NCBI RefSeq assembly: GCF_030161435.1
Contig: NZ_BSSV01000001.1
Span: forward strand, 558,001 to 622,000
Direction: 5' to 3'
Length of the DNA stretch: 64,000 nucleotides
Source: Thalassotalea loyana
GTDB lineage: Bacteria > Pseudomonadota > Gammaproteobacteria > Enterobacterales > Alteromonadaceae
The position numbers and the translations under genes are program-made. Shown here in pieces: positions 1 through 8,510 of the stretch. The notes beneath the pieces were generated by a model. It was given only the letters and a program-made list of their open reading frames with translations. It was not told where the DNA came from and ran no database searches. The first letter of the stretch is position 1. Every line of letters begins with the position of its first letter.

Positions 1-271
1 CTGTTTTTCTCAGTGGGTAGCTGACAAGTTCTCGATTAGTTTGGCCAGCGATATCCAAAGGGATTTCTACCAAAGAGAGTTCATTCGCTACGGACGCCGG
101 TAAAACGATGATCTTGCGTGTTAGCCAATGACCAGAAAAGTCAGTTTTGGCTTGATCAACAGCCGCTTTTGACAAGGTTAAAGATGACGATAGAGAAGTC
201 GATTGCTGTGGCTGATCTTGGCAGGCCATCAGTACGGCACAAGAAATTAAACTAGTGAGTAAAACACGCAT
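1..271 (-). CDS. Lipoprotein, 5' part only (possible glycoside hydrolase N-terminus)
   Basis: An open frame starts with ATG at 271 and runs leftwards off the window, so only the first 90 residues are visible. The N-terminus has a short hydrophobic stretch ending in a lipobox (LMAC, Cys17), so the product is probably a lipoprotein. The following segment includes SGHWLTRKIIVLP, which loosely resembles the HW(L/I)...(V/W)xP stretch found before the CBM48 domain of pullulanase-type enzymes; a similar stretch (AHWIDTNTFVW) occurs in the pullulanase of this window. That resemblance is weak, so the enzyme assignment is inference. The gene is divergent from the TonB receptor and shares its operator region, with one 14-bp operator copy 84 bases upstream of its start. 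The upstream ribosome-binding site is poor. Confidence 0.55.
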   Translation of the reverse strand, partial: MRVLLTSLISCAVLMACQDQPQQSTSLSSSLTLSKAAVDQAKTDFSGHWLTRKIIVLPASVANELSLVEIPLDIAGQTNRELVSYPLRKT

Positions 272-355
272 ACAAAGTGCTCAAATTTATTATTGATGAA
301 AAGTTTATTTAATCTAGCGATTTAAATCGTTAATAAGAAGATAGCTCATTCGTTA

Positions 356-369
356 TGCATACGTATTCA
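356..369 (+). promoter_or_regulatory. Operator copy 1, MalR/LacI-like palindrome
   Basis: TGCATACGTATTCA is a near-palindrome centred on TACGTA. It lies between the divergent lipoprotein gene and the first TonB receptor gene. It is the exact reverse complement of the copy at 543 and identical to the copy at 8086. LacI-family regulators bind short palindromes of this kind with a central CG. The identity of the regulator is inference, since no regulator gene lies in the window. Confidence 0.75.
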
Positions 370-542
370 AAAAATGCAGTGTTAATGAAAAGTTAATTAA
401 GAAAATTTTCTATCAATTTCTGTTTGATTTCTGTCCACTCTTGCTTTGTCTAGTTTGTAGACTGTTTTCGAGTAATTACTCTTGTTTGGTTACCCTATTG
501 CTATGATAAATAATCGAATTGTTCTTCTTTTATTAGGGTTTT

Positions 543-556
543 TGAATACGTATGCA
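543..556 (-). promoter_or_regulatory. Operator copy 2, MalR/LacI-like palindrome
   Basis: TGAATACGTATGCA is the exact reverse complement of operator copy 1. It ends 137 bases before the TonB receptor start. The two copies face each other with centres 187 bases apart, which would suit repression by looping or control of two divergent promoters. The rest of the 272-693 gap is AT-rich, and I see no gene or clear terminator in it. Confidence 0.75.
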
Positions 557-693
557 ATCGATAGGTGATCTCTATTTAGTTTCATAAAGTGGCTAATGGC
601 GTTTGTTTTTTAAACGTTCAAAGCGTGTTTAATAAAAACTAAAAGCTGGCGCAACAGCCAGTAAATTACAGAGAGTAATCTGGGGAAGATAAC

Positions 694-3603
694 ATGTTTA
701 AACCAAGCAAATTATCGCTTGCATTGTTGTCGTGTGGTTTGTTTTCAGTCGGTGGTGCTATAGCCCAATCTGCTGAACCAAATCAGGCGGCACAAGGGGC
801 GAATGATGCCCAAGAAGATCAAATAGAAGTGATTGAAGTCACCGGCTTTCGAAAGTCTCTAATCGATTCCATTAACGCTAAACGTTTTGCTGATACAGTG
901 ACCGAACAATTGTCGGCTGATGATTTAGGTGCATTACCTGATGTCTCGATGGCAGATGCACTAACACGATTACCGGGTGTGTCAGCTGTGCGTACTGGTG
1001 GTCAAGCGGCTGAAATCAATATTCGTGGTATGGATGGAGGATTTGTATTCTCCACACTAAATGGGCGTGAACAAGTTTCAACCAGTGGTAGCCGTAGTAT
1101 TGAGTTTGATCAGTACCCATCTGAGTTAATTTCTCAAGCCGCTGTTTATAAGTCGCCTAAAGCATCATTAATCGAAGGTGGTGTTGCTGGTACCGTTGAG
1201 TTAAAAACAGCAAGCCCGTTGAGTATTGACCAAGATCACAAATTCAATATAAACGCGCGTGGCATGTATAACGACCGCGCCAGCGAAGTACAAGATGCCA
1301 ATGAGTTTGGCCATCGCTTTAGCTTTTCATATCAAGGCAAATTTCTTGATGAAACCTTTGGGGTATCGCTAGGCTATGCGCGTTTGTTCCAACCTAGTGT
1401 CGCTACACAGTTTATTGGCTTCGCATACAATGGCGTTAAGGACATCGATTTAGTCGAGGGCGATGTAAACGGCCCAGTTTATGATGATGGCAGTGCTAAC
1501 CCTGAACGCGATATTGACAAAGAGTACATTTCGGAAGGTTTTGAACTTCAACACTTAGGTGGTGAAGAGACGCGTAACGGCTACGTTGGTGCGATTGAAT
1601 GGGCACCGCGCGACGATTTTAAATTGCGCGCTGATGCATTTGTCTCAAAGTTTGATAGTGAAACATTTGCACGTGGTTTTCGCGTAAAGTTTGGTGGTGA
1701 AAACGCGGCTTATGCAAATCCAGTTATTGCTGAAAATGCCATGATTGGTGGTACGGTTAATCGAACCACTAAGAGCTTTACACGTGTTGAGACGGTCAAT
1801 GATGACAACCAAGATTTTGATGAAATCCAAAATTATGGTTTAAATCTACAATGGCAATTAACGGAAAATCTGAGCGCCGATATGGATGTGTCCTATTCAA
1901 AAGCGACCAATGATTTTCGTAATGGTCTACTTTGGGCGTTGGTTGCTGAAGATGCCAATGCCGAGACACCGGTGTTTGATACCAATGTGTCGCTATCTTA
2001 TTTGTTAAACGGTTTAGACTTACCTGACGTTGGCTTTAATCAAGCCGATGCGTTTACCGACATTAATCGCCTGATGGTGAGTAAATATGGTATCTATCCT
2101 TTCCAAAATGAAGATGAATTAAAGGCGGTTCGCTTAGATCTTAAATATGAGCTAGATAATGATTTCTTTAGCTCAATTGAGTTTGGTGCTCGCTATTCAG
2201 AGCGTGATTACAGCAATGATAGATCGTTGTATCAGTATGGTGATGATGGTGCGTTTTCCTCTCGTGAGGGACCACTTCGCTTAACTGAAGATATGGTTGA
2301 AGTTGTGAATTGGGAAGGCGATTTTTCTTATTTCCCTTCTTACTTAGCAATCGATCTGGATCAGGCGCTTGCTGCTTGGTTCCCAAATGGTATTCCACAG
2401 CCCGTCCAAACTTGGGGGGCTAACGCTGATGGTGAAATTGACAACAATTCATCATGGTCGGTACTGCAAAGTGGTGAAGTATTTGAAAAAGTGACGTCTG
2501 CCTATGTGATGGCAAATATCGATACTGAAATTGCTGATATTCCGGTGACGGGTAATATTGGTATTCGTATGGTTGATACCAACCAATCATCTACCGTTTA
2601 CGAATTTGTAGGTGGTGATGTTGCGGCTGGTGCTGTACCAATTGTTGATGAAGTTGGGTTGATTAACTCGGATTATGCCTTCAAGCGTTTGGGTTTAAAA
2701 TATACCGACTATTTACCTTCGGTAAACTTGAACTTTAGAGTCACCGACAATGATCAAATCCGCTTTGCGGCGGCAAAGGTCATGTCGCGCCCTGAAATCA
2801 ATCGCTTGGTTTCAAACTTAAGTACTAATATCAACGATGACGGTGAAATTTCGGGTAATAGTGACAATAACCCTTTCTTAAAACCATTCTATGCAAATCA
2901 ATATGACATTTCATATGAGCGTTATTTTGAAGAAACTGACGGCGCTTTCGTTGCTGCATTCTTCTATAAAGACATTGAGTCTTTTGTTCAAACGCTACCT
3001 ATTTACAATTTTGATTTTAGAGCAAATGGTTTTTACGTACCTGAAACGATTGTTGATGAAGAAAGTGGCGTGCCTGTTACTGTTGACCCAGTAGGTACAT
3101 ACACGACGGCTATCAATAATGAAGAAGGCGGTAGCATTAAAGGTATTGAACTTGCGTATACGCAAATATTCTCAATGTTGCCTGACTTATGGTCTGGTTT
3201 GGGCTTAAACATCAGCTATTCATATACGAAGAGTGAAGTTGAATTCTTTACCGACTTAGGTGGTGCTACACGAAGTCAATCACTACCGGGTTTATCTGAG
3301 AATGTGCTTAATGCCACATTATTCTGGAACTACAAAGATTTCGAAGCACGTGTTAACACTCGTTACCGTTCAGAGTTTGTTTCTGAGCAATGGGGTGTAA
3401 ACGAGCAAGTCGTGAACTTCGATGATGAAATTGTTGTTGATATGCAAGCGTCATACGATGTGACGGAACAGTTAAGCGTGTTATTCCAAGTGAATAACTT
3501 AACCGATGAACCAACTCAAAGTTACTTTGGGTCGAAACAATTCACCGGAACAACGCAATTCTTTGGTCGCCAATTTTACTTGGGAGCAAATTATGCGTTT
3601 TAA
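694..3603 (+). CDS. TonB-dependent receptor, probable maltodextrin/starch oligosaccharide importer
   Basis: A 969-residue outer-membrane receptor with a signal peptide (about residues 1-25, ending near AIA-Q), a TonB-box-like segment IEVIEVTGF at residues 44-52, a plug domain (about 60-175, with LPDVSMADALTRLPGV) and a long beta-barrel ending in aromatic residues (YAF). It looks like the large Alteromonadales/Caulobacter oligosaccharide receptors of the MalA type. No SusD partner is present, as is usual outside Bacteroidetes. It is followed after 39 bases by the pullulanase gene, with no terminator between, so the two are probably co-transcribed. The substrate, maltodextrins or pullulan fragments, is inferred from that neighbour and from the shared operators. 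Confidence 0.9.
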   Translation: MFKPSKLSLALLSCGLFSVGGAIAQSAEPNQAAQGANDAQEDQIEVIEVTGFRKSLIDSINAKRFADTVTEQLSADDLGALPDVSMADALTRLPGVSAVRTGGQAAEINIRGMDGGFVFSTLNGREQVSTSGSRSIEFDQYPSELISQAAVYKSPKASLIEGGVAGTVELKTASPLSIDQDHKFNINARGMYNDRASEVQDANEFGHRFSFSYQGKFLDETFGVSLGYARLFQPSVATQFIGFAYNGVKDIDLVEGDVNGPVYDDGSANPERDIDKEYISEGFELQHLGGEETRNGYVGAIEWAPRDDFKLRADAFVSKFDSETFARGFRVKFGGENAAYANPVIAENAMIGGTVNRTTKSFTRVETVNDDNQDFDEIQNYGLNLQWQLTENLSADMDVSYSKATNDFRNGLLWALVAEDANAETPVFDTNVSLSYLLNGLDLPDVGFNQADAFTDINRLMVSKYGIYPFQNEDELKAVRLDLKYELDNDFFSSIEFGARYSERDYSNDRSLYQYGDDGAFSSREGPLRLTEDMVEVVNWEGDFSYFPSYLAIDLDQALAAWFPNGIPQPVQTWGANADGEIDNNSSWSVLQSGEVFEKVTSAYVMANIDTEIADIPVTGNIGIRMVDTNQSSTVYEFVGGDVAAGAVPIVDEVGLINSDYAFKRLGLKYTDYLPSVNLNFRVTDNDQIRFAAAKVMSRPEINRLVSNLSTNINDDGEISGNSDNNPFLKPFYANQYDISYERYFEETDGAFVAAFFYKDIESFVQTLPIYNFDFRANGFYVPETIVDEESGVPVTVDPVGTYTTAINNEEGGSIKGIELAYTQIFSMLPDLWSGLGLNISYSYTKSEVEFFTDLGGATRSQSLPGLSENVLNATLFWNYKDFEARVNTRYRSEFVSEQWGVNEQVVNFDDEIVVDMQASYDVTEQLSVLFQVNNLTDEPTQSYFGSKQFTGTTQFFGRQFYLGANYAF

Positions 3604-3642
3604 GTTTTTCGTTCGTAATTTTAATACTTGGGAGAGTCGCTC

Positions 3643-6600
3643 ATGCTAGCAACAAAAATGATTAAACTACTGGCTGCTGCTTTGCTGACAGTCCTATTAA
3701 GTGCTTGTGGTGGTGGCGGGAGTGATGTATCACCGGGGCAAACTTTATTAACCTGTGATGTTCCGCAAGTTCCTGATGCAACAGGGACAATGTGTGTCGA
3801 TCCAGAACCGCTGCAATGTAAAGCACCACTGGTGCCTGATGCGTTAAACGAAGAGTGTGTGGTTGGTTTCAATGAAAATGCACCATTACCCTCTGTTACA
3901 CCACAAGAAAACCAAGCGATTTTGTATTACAACCGAGGTGATGTAGGTGCGAGTAATTCGGCCAATGATCCATCTTATGAAGGGTATCGCTTACATACGT
4001 GGAACAATGACACATGTGATGCTTATGCACCACCATTTGATACATCGGATTGGGCAAACGGTCATATTCACGATGGTGTCGATCCAAACTATGGCGCTTA
4101 CTGGATCCTTAATTTGAAAGAAGGCTACAGTGATTGTGCTAACTTTATTATTCATATTGGTACTGATGATGCTGGTAAAGCGCTAGGCTCTAGCGATTTA
4201 CAAATGCCATTAAACCAAGACGATGAGCGTTTTGTTCGCATGAACTTTACGTTCCACGGTGTACCAACAGTGTTTGAATATCCTGTTGAGTCTTTAGGTT
4301 TTAGCGCATCAGGTAATTCGGCTCATTGGATAGATACCAATACATTTGTTTGGAAAGGATACAATGACGGCATAGCAAGCGTGAGGTTACACCACTCAGC
4401 TAACGCTGGCATTGATCAGGATGACAATGGCAATATTACCGGTGATACGCTTGAGTTAACGCCTGTTGAACTAACTGATGAACAAAGAGCACTTGCACCG
4501 CAAGTAGCCGACTGGCCTGCATTCCAAGGAAACTGGGAAGCAAGTGATGCGAAGCAAGTACTGAAAAATCAATTACTTGTAGTAGGTTATGATGCTGAAA
4601 GTAAGCCTGCGTTAGCAACGGGTGTTCAAGCAGATAAAGTCTTAGACGTTTTATATACGCAAGGCGACGCTGATGCAGATGAAGCGCAATTAGGTCCGGT
4701 ATACGATAATGGCGATATCTCGGTAAATTTATGGGCGCCAACGGCGCAAAATGTCGCTCTTGTTGTGTTTGATGCCAACAAAACGCAAACGAGTCGTCAT
4801 ACCATGACAGAAGATGCTGAAACAGGTATCTGGACATACACCGGTGACGCTTCGTTAGATAGAGCATTTTATCAATATGAAGTAACTGTGTACCACTATC
4901 AAACACAAGCGGTAGAGGTACTGACCGTTACTGATCCATATTCAGTTAGTTTGTCAACAAACGGTATGTATTCACAATTTGTCAATTTAGCTGATGAAGA
5001 CCTTATGCCAGCTGGCTGGGATAGTCATGATATTCCTACAGTTGCTAATATCGAAGATGCGGTAATCTATGAAGGTCATATTCGCGACTTTAGTGCACGT
5101 GATATGAGTGTTTCAGAAGAAAATCGAGGTAAATACAAAGCATTTACTGAAGTTGATTCTGCTCCAGTTCAGCACTTACAAAAGTTAGCTGATAGTGGTA
5201 TGACGCATTTTCATATGCTACCTGCTAACGATATCGCTACGGTTAACGAAGACCCATCAATGATTGTAGATATCACCGACACGGTTGGCGATTTATGTGC
5301 TCAAAATGCCAATGCGCCAGTGTGTGGAGTTGAGTCTGATGATGCTGTTTTGGCTGATGTATTAGCGAGTTACTCTCCGTATACGAACGATGCAGCTATG
5401 CTTGTTGATGCGATGCGCAATTTAGATAGTTTCAATTGGGGTTACGACCCTAAGCACTTTAACGTACCAGACGGTATCTACGCATCAAATCCTGACGGTG
5501 TTGCGCGTATTATTGAAATGCGTGAGATGATTCAGGCGTTACACAATACTGGTCTTCGTGTCGTTCTTGATGTTGTCTACAACCATACCAACTCTGCCGG
5601 CACTTACGATAATTCGGTGTTAGATAAAGTTGTACCGGGCTATTACCACTCGCGTGATATTGAAACGGGTAGTGTGATTCAATCTACATGTTGTAACGAT
5701 ACAGCGTTAGAACATCGTATGATGGATAAGCTGATGGTGGATTCGTTAGCGCTTTGGACCGAGCATTATAAGTTTGACGGTTTTAGATTTGACATTATGA
5801 GTCACGGCTCAAAAGATCAAATGTTAGCCGCACGTGATGCAATTCAGGCCATTGATGAAGACAATTACTTCTACGGTGAAGGTTGGAATCGTGATGACCG
5901 CGGCTTTGAGCAAGCGAATCAGTACAATATGGCGGGTACCGAAATTGCGACATTTAATGACCGTATCCGTGAAGGTATTCGTACCGCAGAAATCTTTAGC
6001 AATAATACTGAAGAAAATGGTCCATTAATTAAACAAGATATCGTAAAACTTGGCCTTGCAGGCTCTTTAGCTGATTACGTTTTAGTTAACTACAATGGAG
6101 TTGCGAGCACAGGATCGGCATTTTCGCCAAATATGTACGCGCTAGATCCGGCGGATAACATTAACTATATCTCTAAACATGACAACGAGTCGCTTTGGGA
6201 TCAACTGCAACTTGAGTTACCTGCAGGATACTCATTGGAAGATCGAGTAAGGATTCAAAATGTTTCTCACTCGATTATCTTGCTATCGCAGGGTATTCCG
6301 TTCATGCAATTAGGCGGTGATTTCCTTCGCTCTAAGTCATTAGATAGAAATACTTATGATGCAGGTGATTGGTATAACCTTGTTGATTTCTCAATGGAAA
6401 CGAATAACTTTAATGTGGGTTTACCATTGGACAAAGGTGGCCGTGCGGACGATGACCTAGTAAGTATTGCATCAAGTGCGTTAAATCAGGTCGGCATGTC
6501 AGACATGATGTTTGCATCGGATGTGTTTAATGAATTTCTACAAGTTAGAACATCTAGCCCACTCTTTAAGTTAACAACAGCGCAAGACATTATTGACCGT

Positions 6601-7941
6601 ATTGGCTTTCACAACATCGGCAAAGGTCAAACGCAAGGCTTAATTGTCATGAGTATCGATGACGGTGTAGGTGTTGAAGATCTTGATCCAGCAAACGATG
6701 CGATTGTTGTTGTGATTAATACAAGCGAAAATTCAGTGAGTCATACAGTATCTACCGCTGCTGGCTTTAGCTTACACCAGACGTTAGCGAACTCAGTTGA
6801 CAGCCGTGTTGCAAGTTCAAGCTTTGACGCAGGCGAAGGTGAAGGTACATTTAATGTACCTGCATATACGACAGCCGTATTTGTTAAACCTCAGGGTGAT
6901 AACCAAGGTGATGGCTTGCTGGCTACAGCAACGTCAGGCGCGCCAGATGTTGAGCCATATGGTGATACAACGGTGTTTGTACGTGGTGAGATGAATGGCT
7001 GGGGTGAAGTCGATAGCTTTAGTTATCAAGGTCAAGGTGTTTACCGTGCAACACTTACACTAGCTGCTGGTACATATGGCTTCAAAGTAGCGTCAGGTGA
7101 TTGGGCAACGGTTAATCTAGGTGCTCCTGCTGGATCAAATGAAGTTGTCGTCGGTGAAGACTTTACATTGCTACCAGGTAGTAATGACAACTTATCAATT
7201 ACCATTGATAAAGAGGCGACATATGTTTTCACATTGGATGCATCAGATACTAACAATCCAGTATTACATGTGCGTGATCAAGAAGCCTTTGCAGACACAA
7301 CGATTTTTGTGCGAGGTGGCATGAATGGTTGGAGTGAAGATAATCCATTTACTTACATTGGTGATGGTCGATACTCAGCCACTGTGTCAATAGCGGCGGG
7401 GACACATGACTTCAAAGTTGCCTCGGCAGATTGGGCGACAGTCAACCTAGGAGCTCCAGCTGGCGATCGAGAAGTGACCGCTCGTAATGAAAAGCTATTG
7501 GTTCCTGGGAGTAATGATAACTTCTACATGGAATTTGCGGCTGGTGATTATACCTTCATTGTAGATACTACCGATATCAATGCGCCAACGTTAACGGTTT
7601 ACAGCGCGGAAATGTTTGGTGCAACTACCGTGTATATTCGCGGTGGAATGAATGGTTGGGGAGAAGTTGACGCCCTAAGTTACGATGGAGACGCTACCTA
7701 TAGTGTTGAGATTGATCTTACGGTAGCGAACCATGAATTCAAAGTTGCTTCGGGTGATTGGTCTACGGTTAACTTAGGCGGCGACGATGGTGCGAGTGCG
7801 GTTAGCTTAGATAGCCCATATCGTTTAACTCAAGGTTCAAATACGAACTTAACAGTTGATATTGCCGAAGCTGGTACGTATATCTTTACGGTGGTTGGCC
7901 CTAACCCAGAGAGCCCAACAGTCACTATTACTAAAAAATAA
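3643..7941 (+). CDS. Secreted lipoprotein pullulanase (GH13) with three C-terminal tandem modules
   Basis: Predicted to cleave alpha-1,6 branches of pullulan or starch at the cell surface. I choose ATG 3643, because GGAGAG lies six bases upstream; an upstream in-frame TTG at 3628 overlaps that site. The 1432-residue product has a lipobox (LLSAC, Cys22), a CBM41-like N-terminal region (about 87-215), a CBM48-like domain (about 351-450) and a GH13 barrel. The barrel carries the pullulanase-type motif FNWGYDP (597-603) and the region I motif VVLDVVYNH. The likely catalytic residues are Asp717 (GFRFD), Glu746 (YGEGW) and Asp847 (KHDN). A C-terminal all-beta domain follows. From about residue 1107 there are three repeats of about 110 residues. 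The gene forms a unit with the preceding receptor. Confidence 0.95.
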   Translation: MLATKMIKLLAAALLTVLLSACGGGGSDVSPGQTLLTCDVPQVPDATGTMCVDPEPLQCKAPLVPDALNEECVVGFNENAPLPSVTPQENQAILYYNRGDVGASNSANDPSYEGYRLHTWNNDTCDAYAPPFDTSDWANGHIHDGVDPNYGAYWILNLKEGYSDCANFIIHIGTDDAGKALGSSDLQMPLNQDDERFVRMNFTFHGVPTVFEYPVESLGFSASGNSAHWIDTNTFVWKGYNDGIASVRLHHSANAGIDQDDNGNITGDTLELTPVELTDEQRALAPQVADWPAFQGNWEASDAKQVLKNQLLVVGYDAESKPALATGVQADKVLDVLYTQGDADADEAQLGPVYDNGDISVNLWAPTAQNVALVVFDANKTQTSRHTMTEDAETGIWTYTGDASLDRAFYQYEVTVYHYQTQAVEVLTVTDPYSVSLSTNGMYSQFVNLADEDLMPAGWDSHDIPTVANIEDAVIYEGHIRDFSARDMSVSEENRGKYKAFTEVDSAPVQHLQKLADSGMTHFHMLPANDIATVNEDPSMIVDITDTVGDLCAQNANAPVCGVESDDAVLADVLASYSPYTNDAAMLVDAMRNLDSFNWGYDPKHFNVPDGIYASNPDGVARIIEMREMIQALHNTGLRVVLDVVYNHTNSAGTYDNSVLDKVVPGYYHSRDIETGSVIQSTCCNDTALEHRMMDKLMVDSLALWTEHYKFDGFRFDIMSHGSKDQMLAARDAIQAIDEDNYFYGEGWNRDDRGFEQANQYNMAGTEIATFNDRIREGIRTAEIFSNNTEENGPLIKQDIVKLGLAGSLADYVLVNYNGVASTGSAFSPNMYALDPADNINYISKHDNESLWDQLQLELPAGYSLEDRVRIQNVSHSIILLSQGIPFMQLGGDFLRSKSLDRNTYDAGDWYNLVDFSMETNNFNVGLPLDKGGRADDDLVSIASSALNQVGMSDMMFASDVFNEFLQVRTSSPLFKLTTAQDIIDRIGFHNIGKGQTQGLIVMSIDDGVGVEDLDPANDAIVVVINTSENSVSHTVSTAAGFSLHQTLANSVDSRVASSSFDAGEGEGTFNVPAYTTAVFVKPQGDNQGDGLLATATSGAPDVEPYGDTTVFVRGEMNGWGEVDSFSYQGQGVYRATLTLAAGTYGFKVASGDWATVNLGAPAGSNEVVVGEDFTLLPGSNDNLSITIDKEATYVFTLDASDTNNPVLHVRDQEAFADTTIFVRGGMNGWSEDNPFTYIGDGRYSATVSIAAGTHDFKVASADWATVNLGAPAGDREVTARNEKLLVPGSNDNFYMEFAAGDYTFIVDTTDINAPTLTVYSAEMFGATTVYIRGGMNGWGEVDALSYDGDATYSVEIDLTVANHEFKVASGDWSTVNLGGDDGASAVSLDSPYRLTQGSNTNLTVDIAEAGTYIFTVVGPNPESPTVTITKK
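6961..7938 (+). repeat. Three tandem ~110-residue modules inside the pullulanase gene
   Basis: The modules begin at about 6961, 7291 and 7618, a period of 330 then 327 bases. Each starts with a TTV(F/Y)(V/I)RG motif, continues with MNGW(G/S)E and FKVAS(G/A)DW(A/S)TVNLG, and has a later GSN(D/T)N segment. The DNA copies have diverged while the protein motif is kept, so this is an old duplication under selection. The aromatic-rich beta-sandwich look fits starch-binding modules appended to amylolytic enzymes, but I cannot assign a named family. Confidence 0.85.
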
Positions 7942-7966
7942 GTTTTAGTGCAAATACTCAATTCTC

Positions 7967-7992
7967 AAGGCGCTCAATAGAGCGCCTTTTTT
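7967..7992 (+). terminator. Rho-independent terminator after pullulanase
   Basis: AAGGCGCTC pairs with GAGCGCCTT around an AATA loop and is followed by a T run, 26 bases after the pullulanase stop. It separates the receptor-pullulanase unit from the second receptor unit. Confidence 0.9.
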
Positions 7993-8085
7993 AATCCATT
8001 TTTTGACTAAATCTTAAGCGCATTCCCCCGTTTTTTTGCATACTGGTTAAGGATTGAACAACTTCCTGTTAACACCTGTAATCAC

Positions 8086-8099
8086 TGCATACGTATTCA
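8086..8099 (+). promoter_or_regulatory. Operator copy 3, MalR/LacI-like palindrome
   Basis: TGCATACGTATTCA, identical to operator copy 1, lies in the 7993-8510 gap between the pullulanase terminator and the second TonB receptor. It is 94 bases past the terminator, so it can only serve the downstream gene set or act as an auxiliary site. Confidence 0.75.
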
Positions 8100-8347
8100 G
8101 ATTGCGTGTCATATTGCTGAAAGTCTGTTGTGATAAGTTACATTTTTTGAAAACTTATTATGATTGTTTATTGAGCTTTTTAATTCCGATCTTTTTTAAG
8201 TCCTTGAATTTGGTGAACTGGAAGTGGTTATGAAATCTTCTAACGGTATTTTGAATGTTTTTTTCACCAAAATTTGTCGTTATTTGTATTTCTCTATTAC
8301 GCTTAAAGAGTTTCTACATCTAGGAAACATTTGCGGTTACAAAATGA

Positions 8348-8361
8348 TGAATACGTATGCA
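8348..8361 (-). promoter_or_regulatory. Operator copy 4, MalR/LacI-like palindrome
   Basis: TGAATACGTATGCA is identical to copy 2 and inverted relative to copy 3, with centres 262 bases apart. It ends 149 bases before the second receptor start, close to the spacing of copy 2 from the first receptor (137). The remainder of the gap to 8510 shows no gene. A long untranslated leader before ATG 8511 is likely. Confidence 0.75.
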
Positions 8362-8510
8362 AACAGTGTTTTTAGAATGGGCTCGCTTTTATAGTAAGTT
8401 GACCGCTTTAATATACACGTAAGCGGATTTCTAAAAATATAATACAAATGTCGTCGCGTCAGCTCGGATGCTGAACAAAATAAAGATAACAAGGACGAAG
8501 GGGAGAATAT

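Noticed and set aside
1645-2398. Minus-strand frames inside the first TonB receptor
   Set aside because: Shadow frames of a certain gene, with no start signal and no recognisable protein.
3628-3642. TTG start 15 bases upstream for the pullulanase
   Set aside because: It overlaps the GGAGAG ribosome-binding site of ATG 3643, which also gives a normal lipoprotein signal peptide.
7993-8510. A possible small RNA or small gene in the long gap before the second TonB receptor
   Set aside because: Only the two operators and AT-rich sequence are visible; no paired promoter and terminator and no plausible frame were found.
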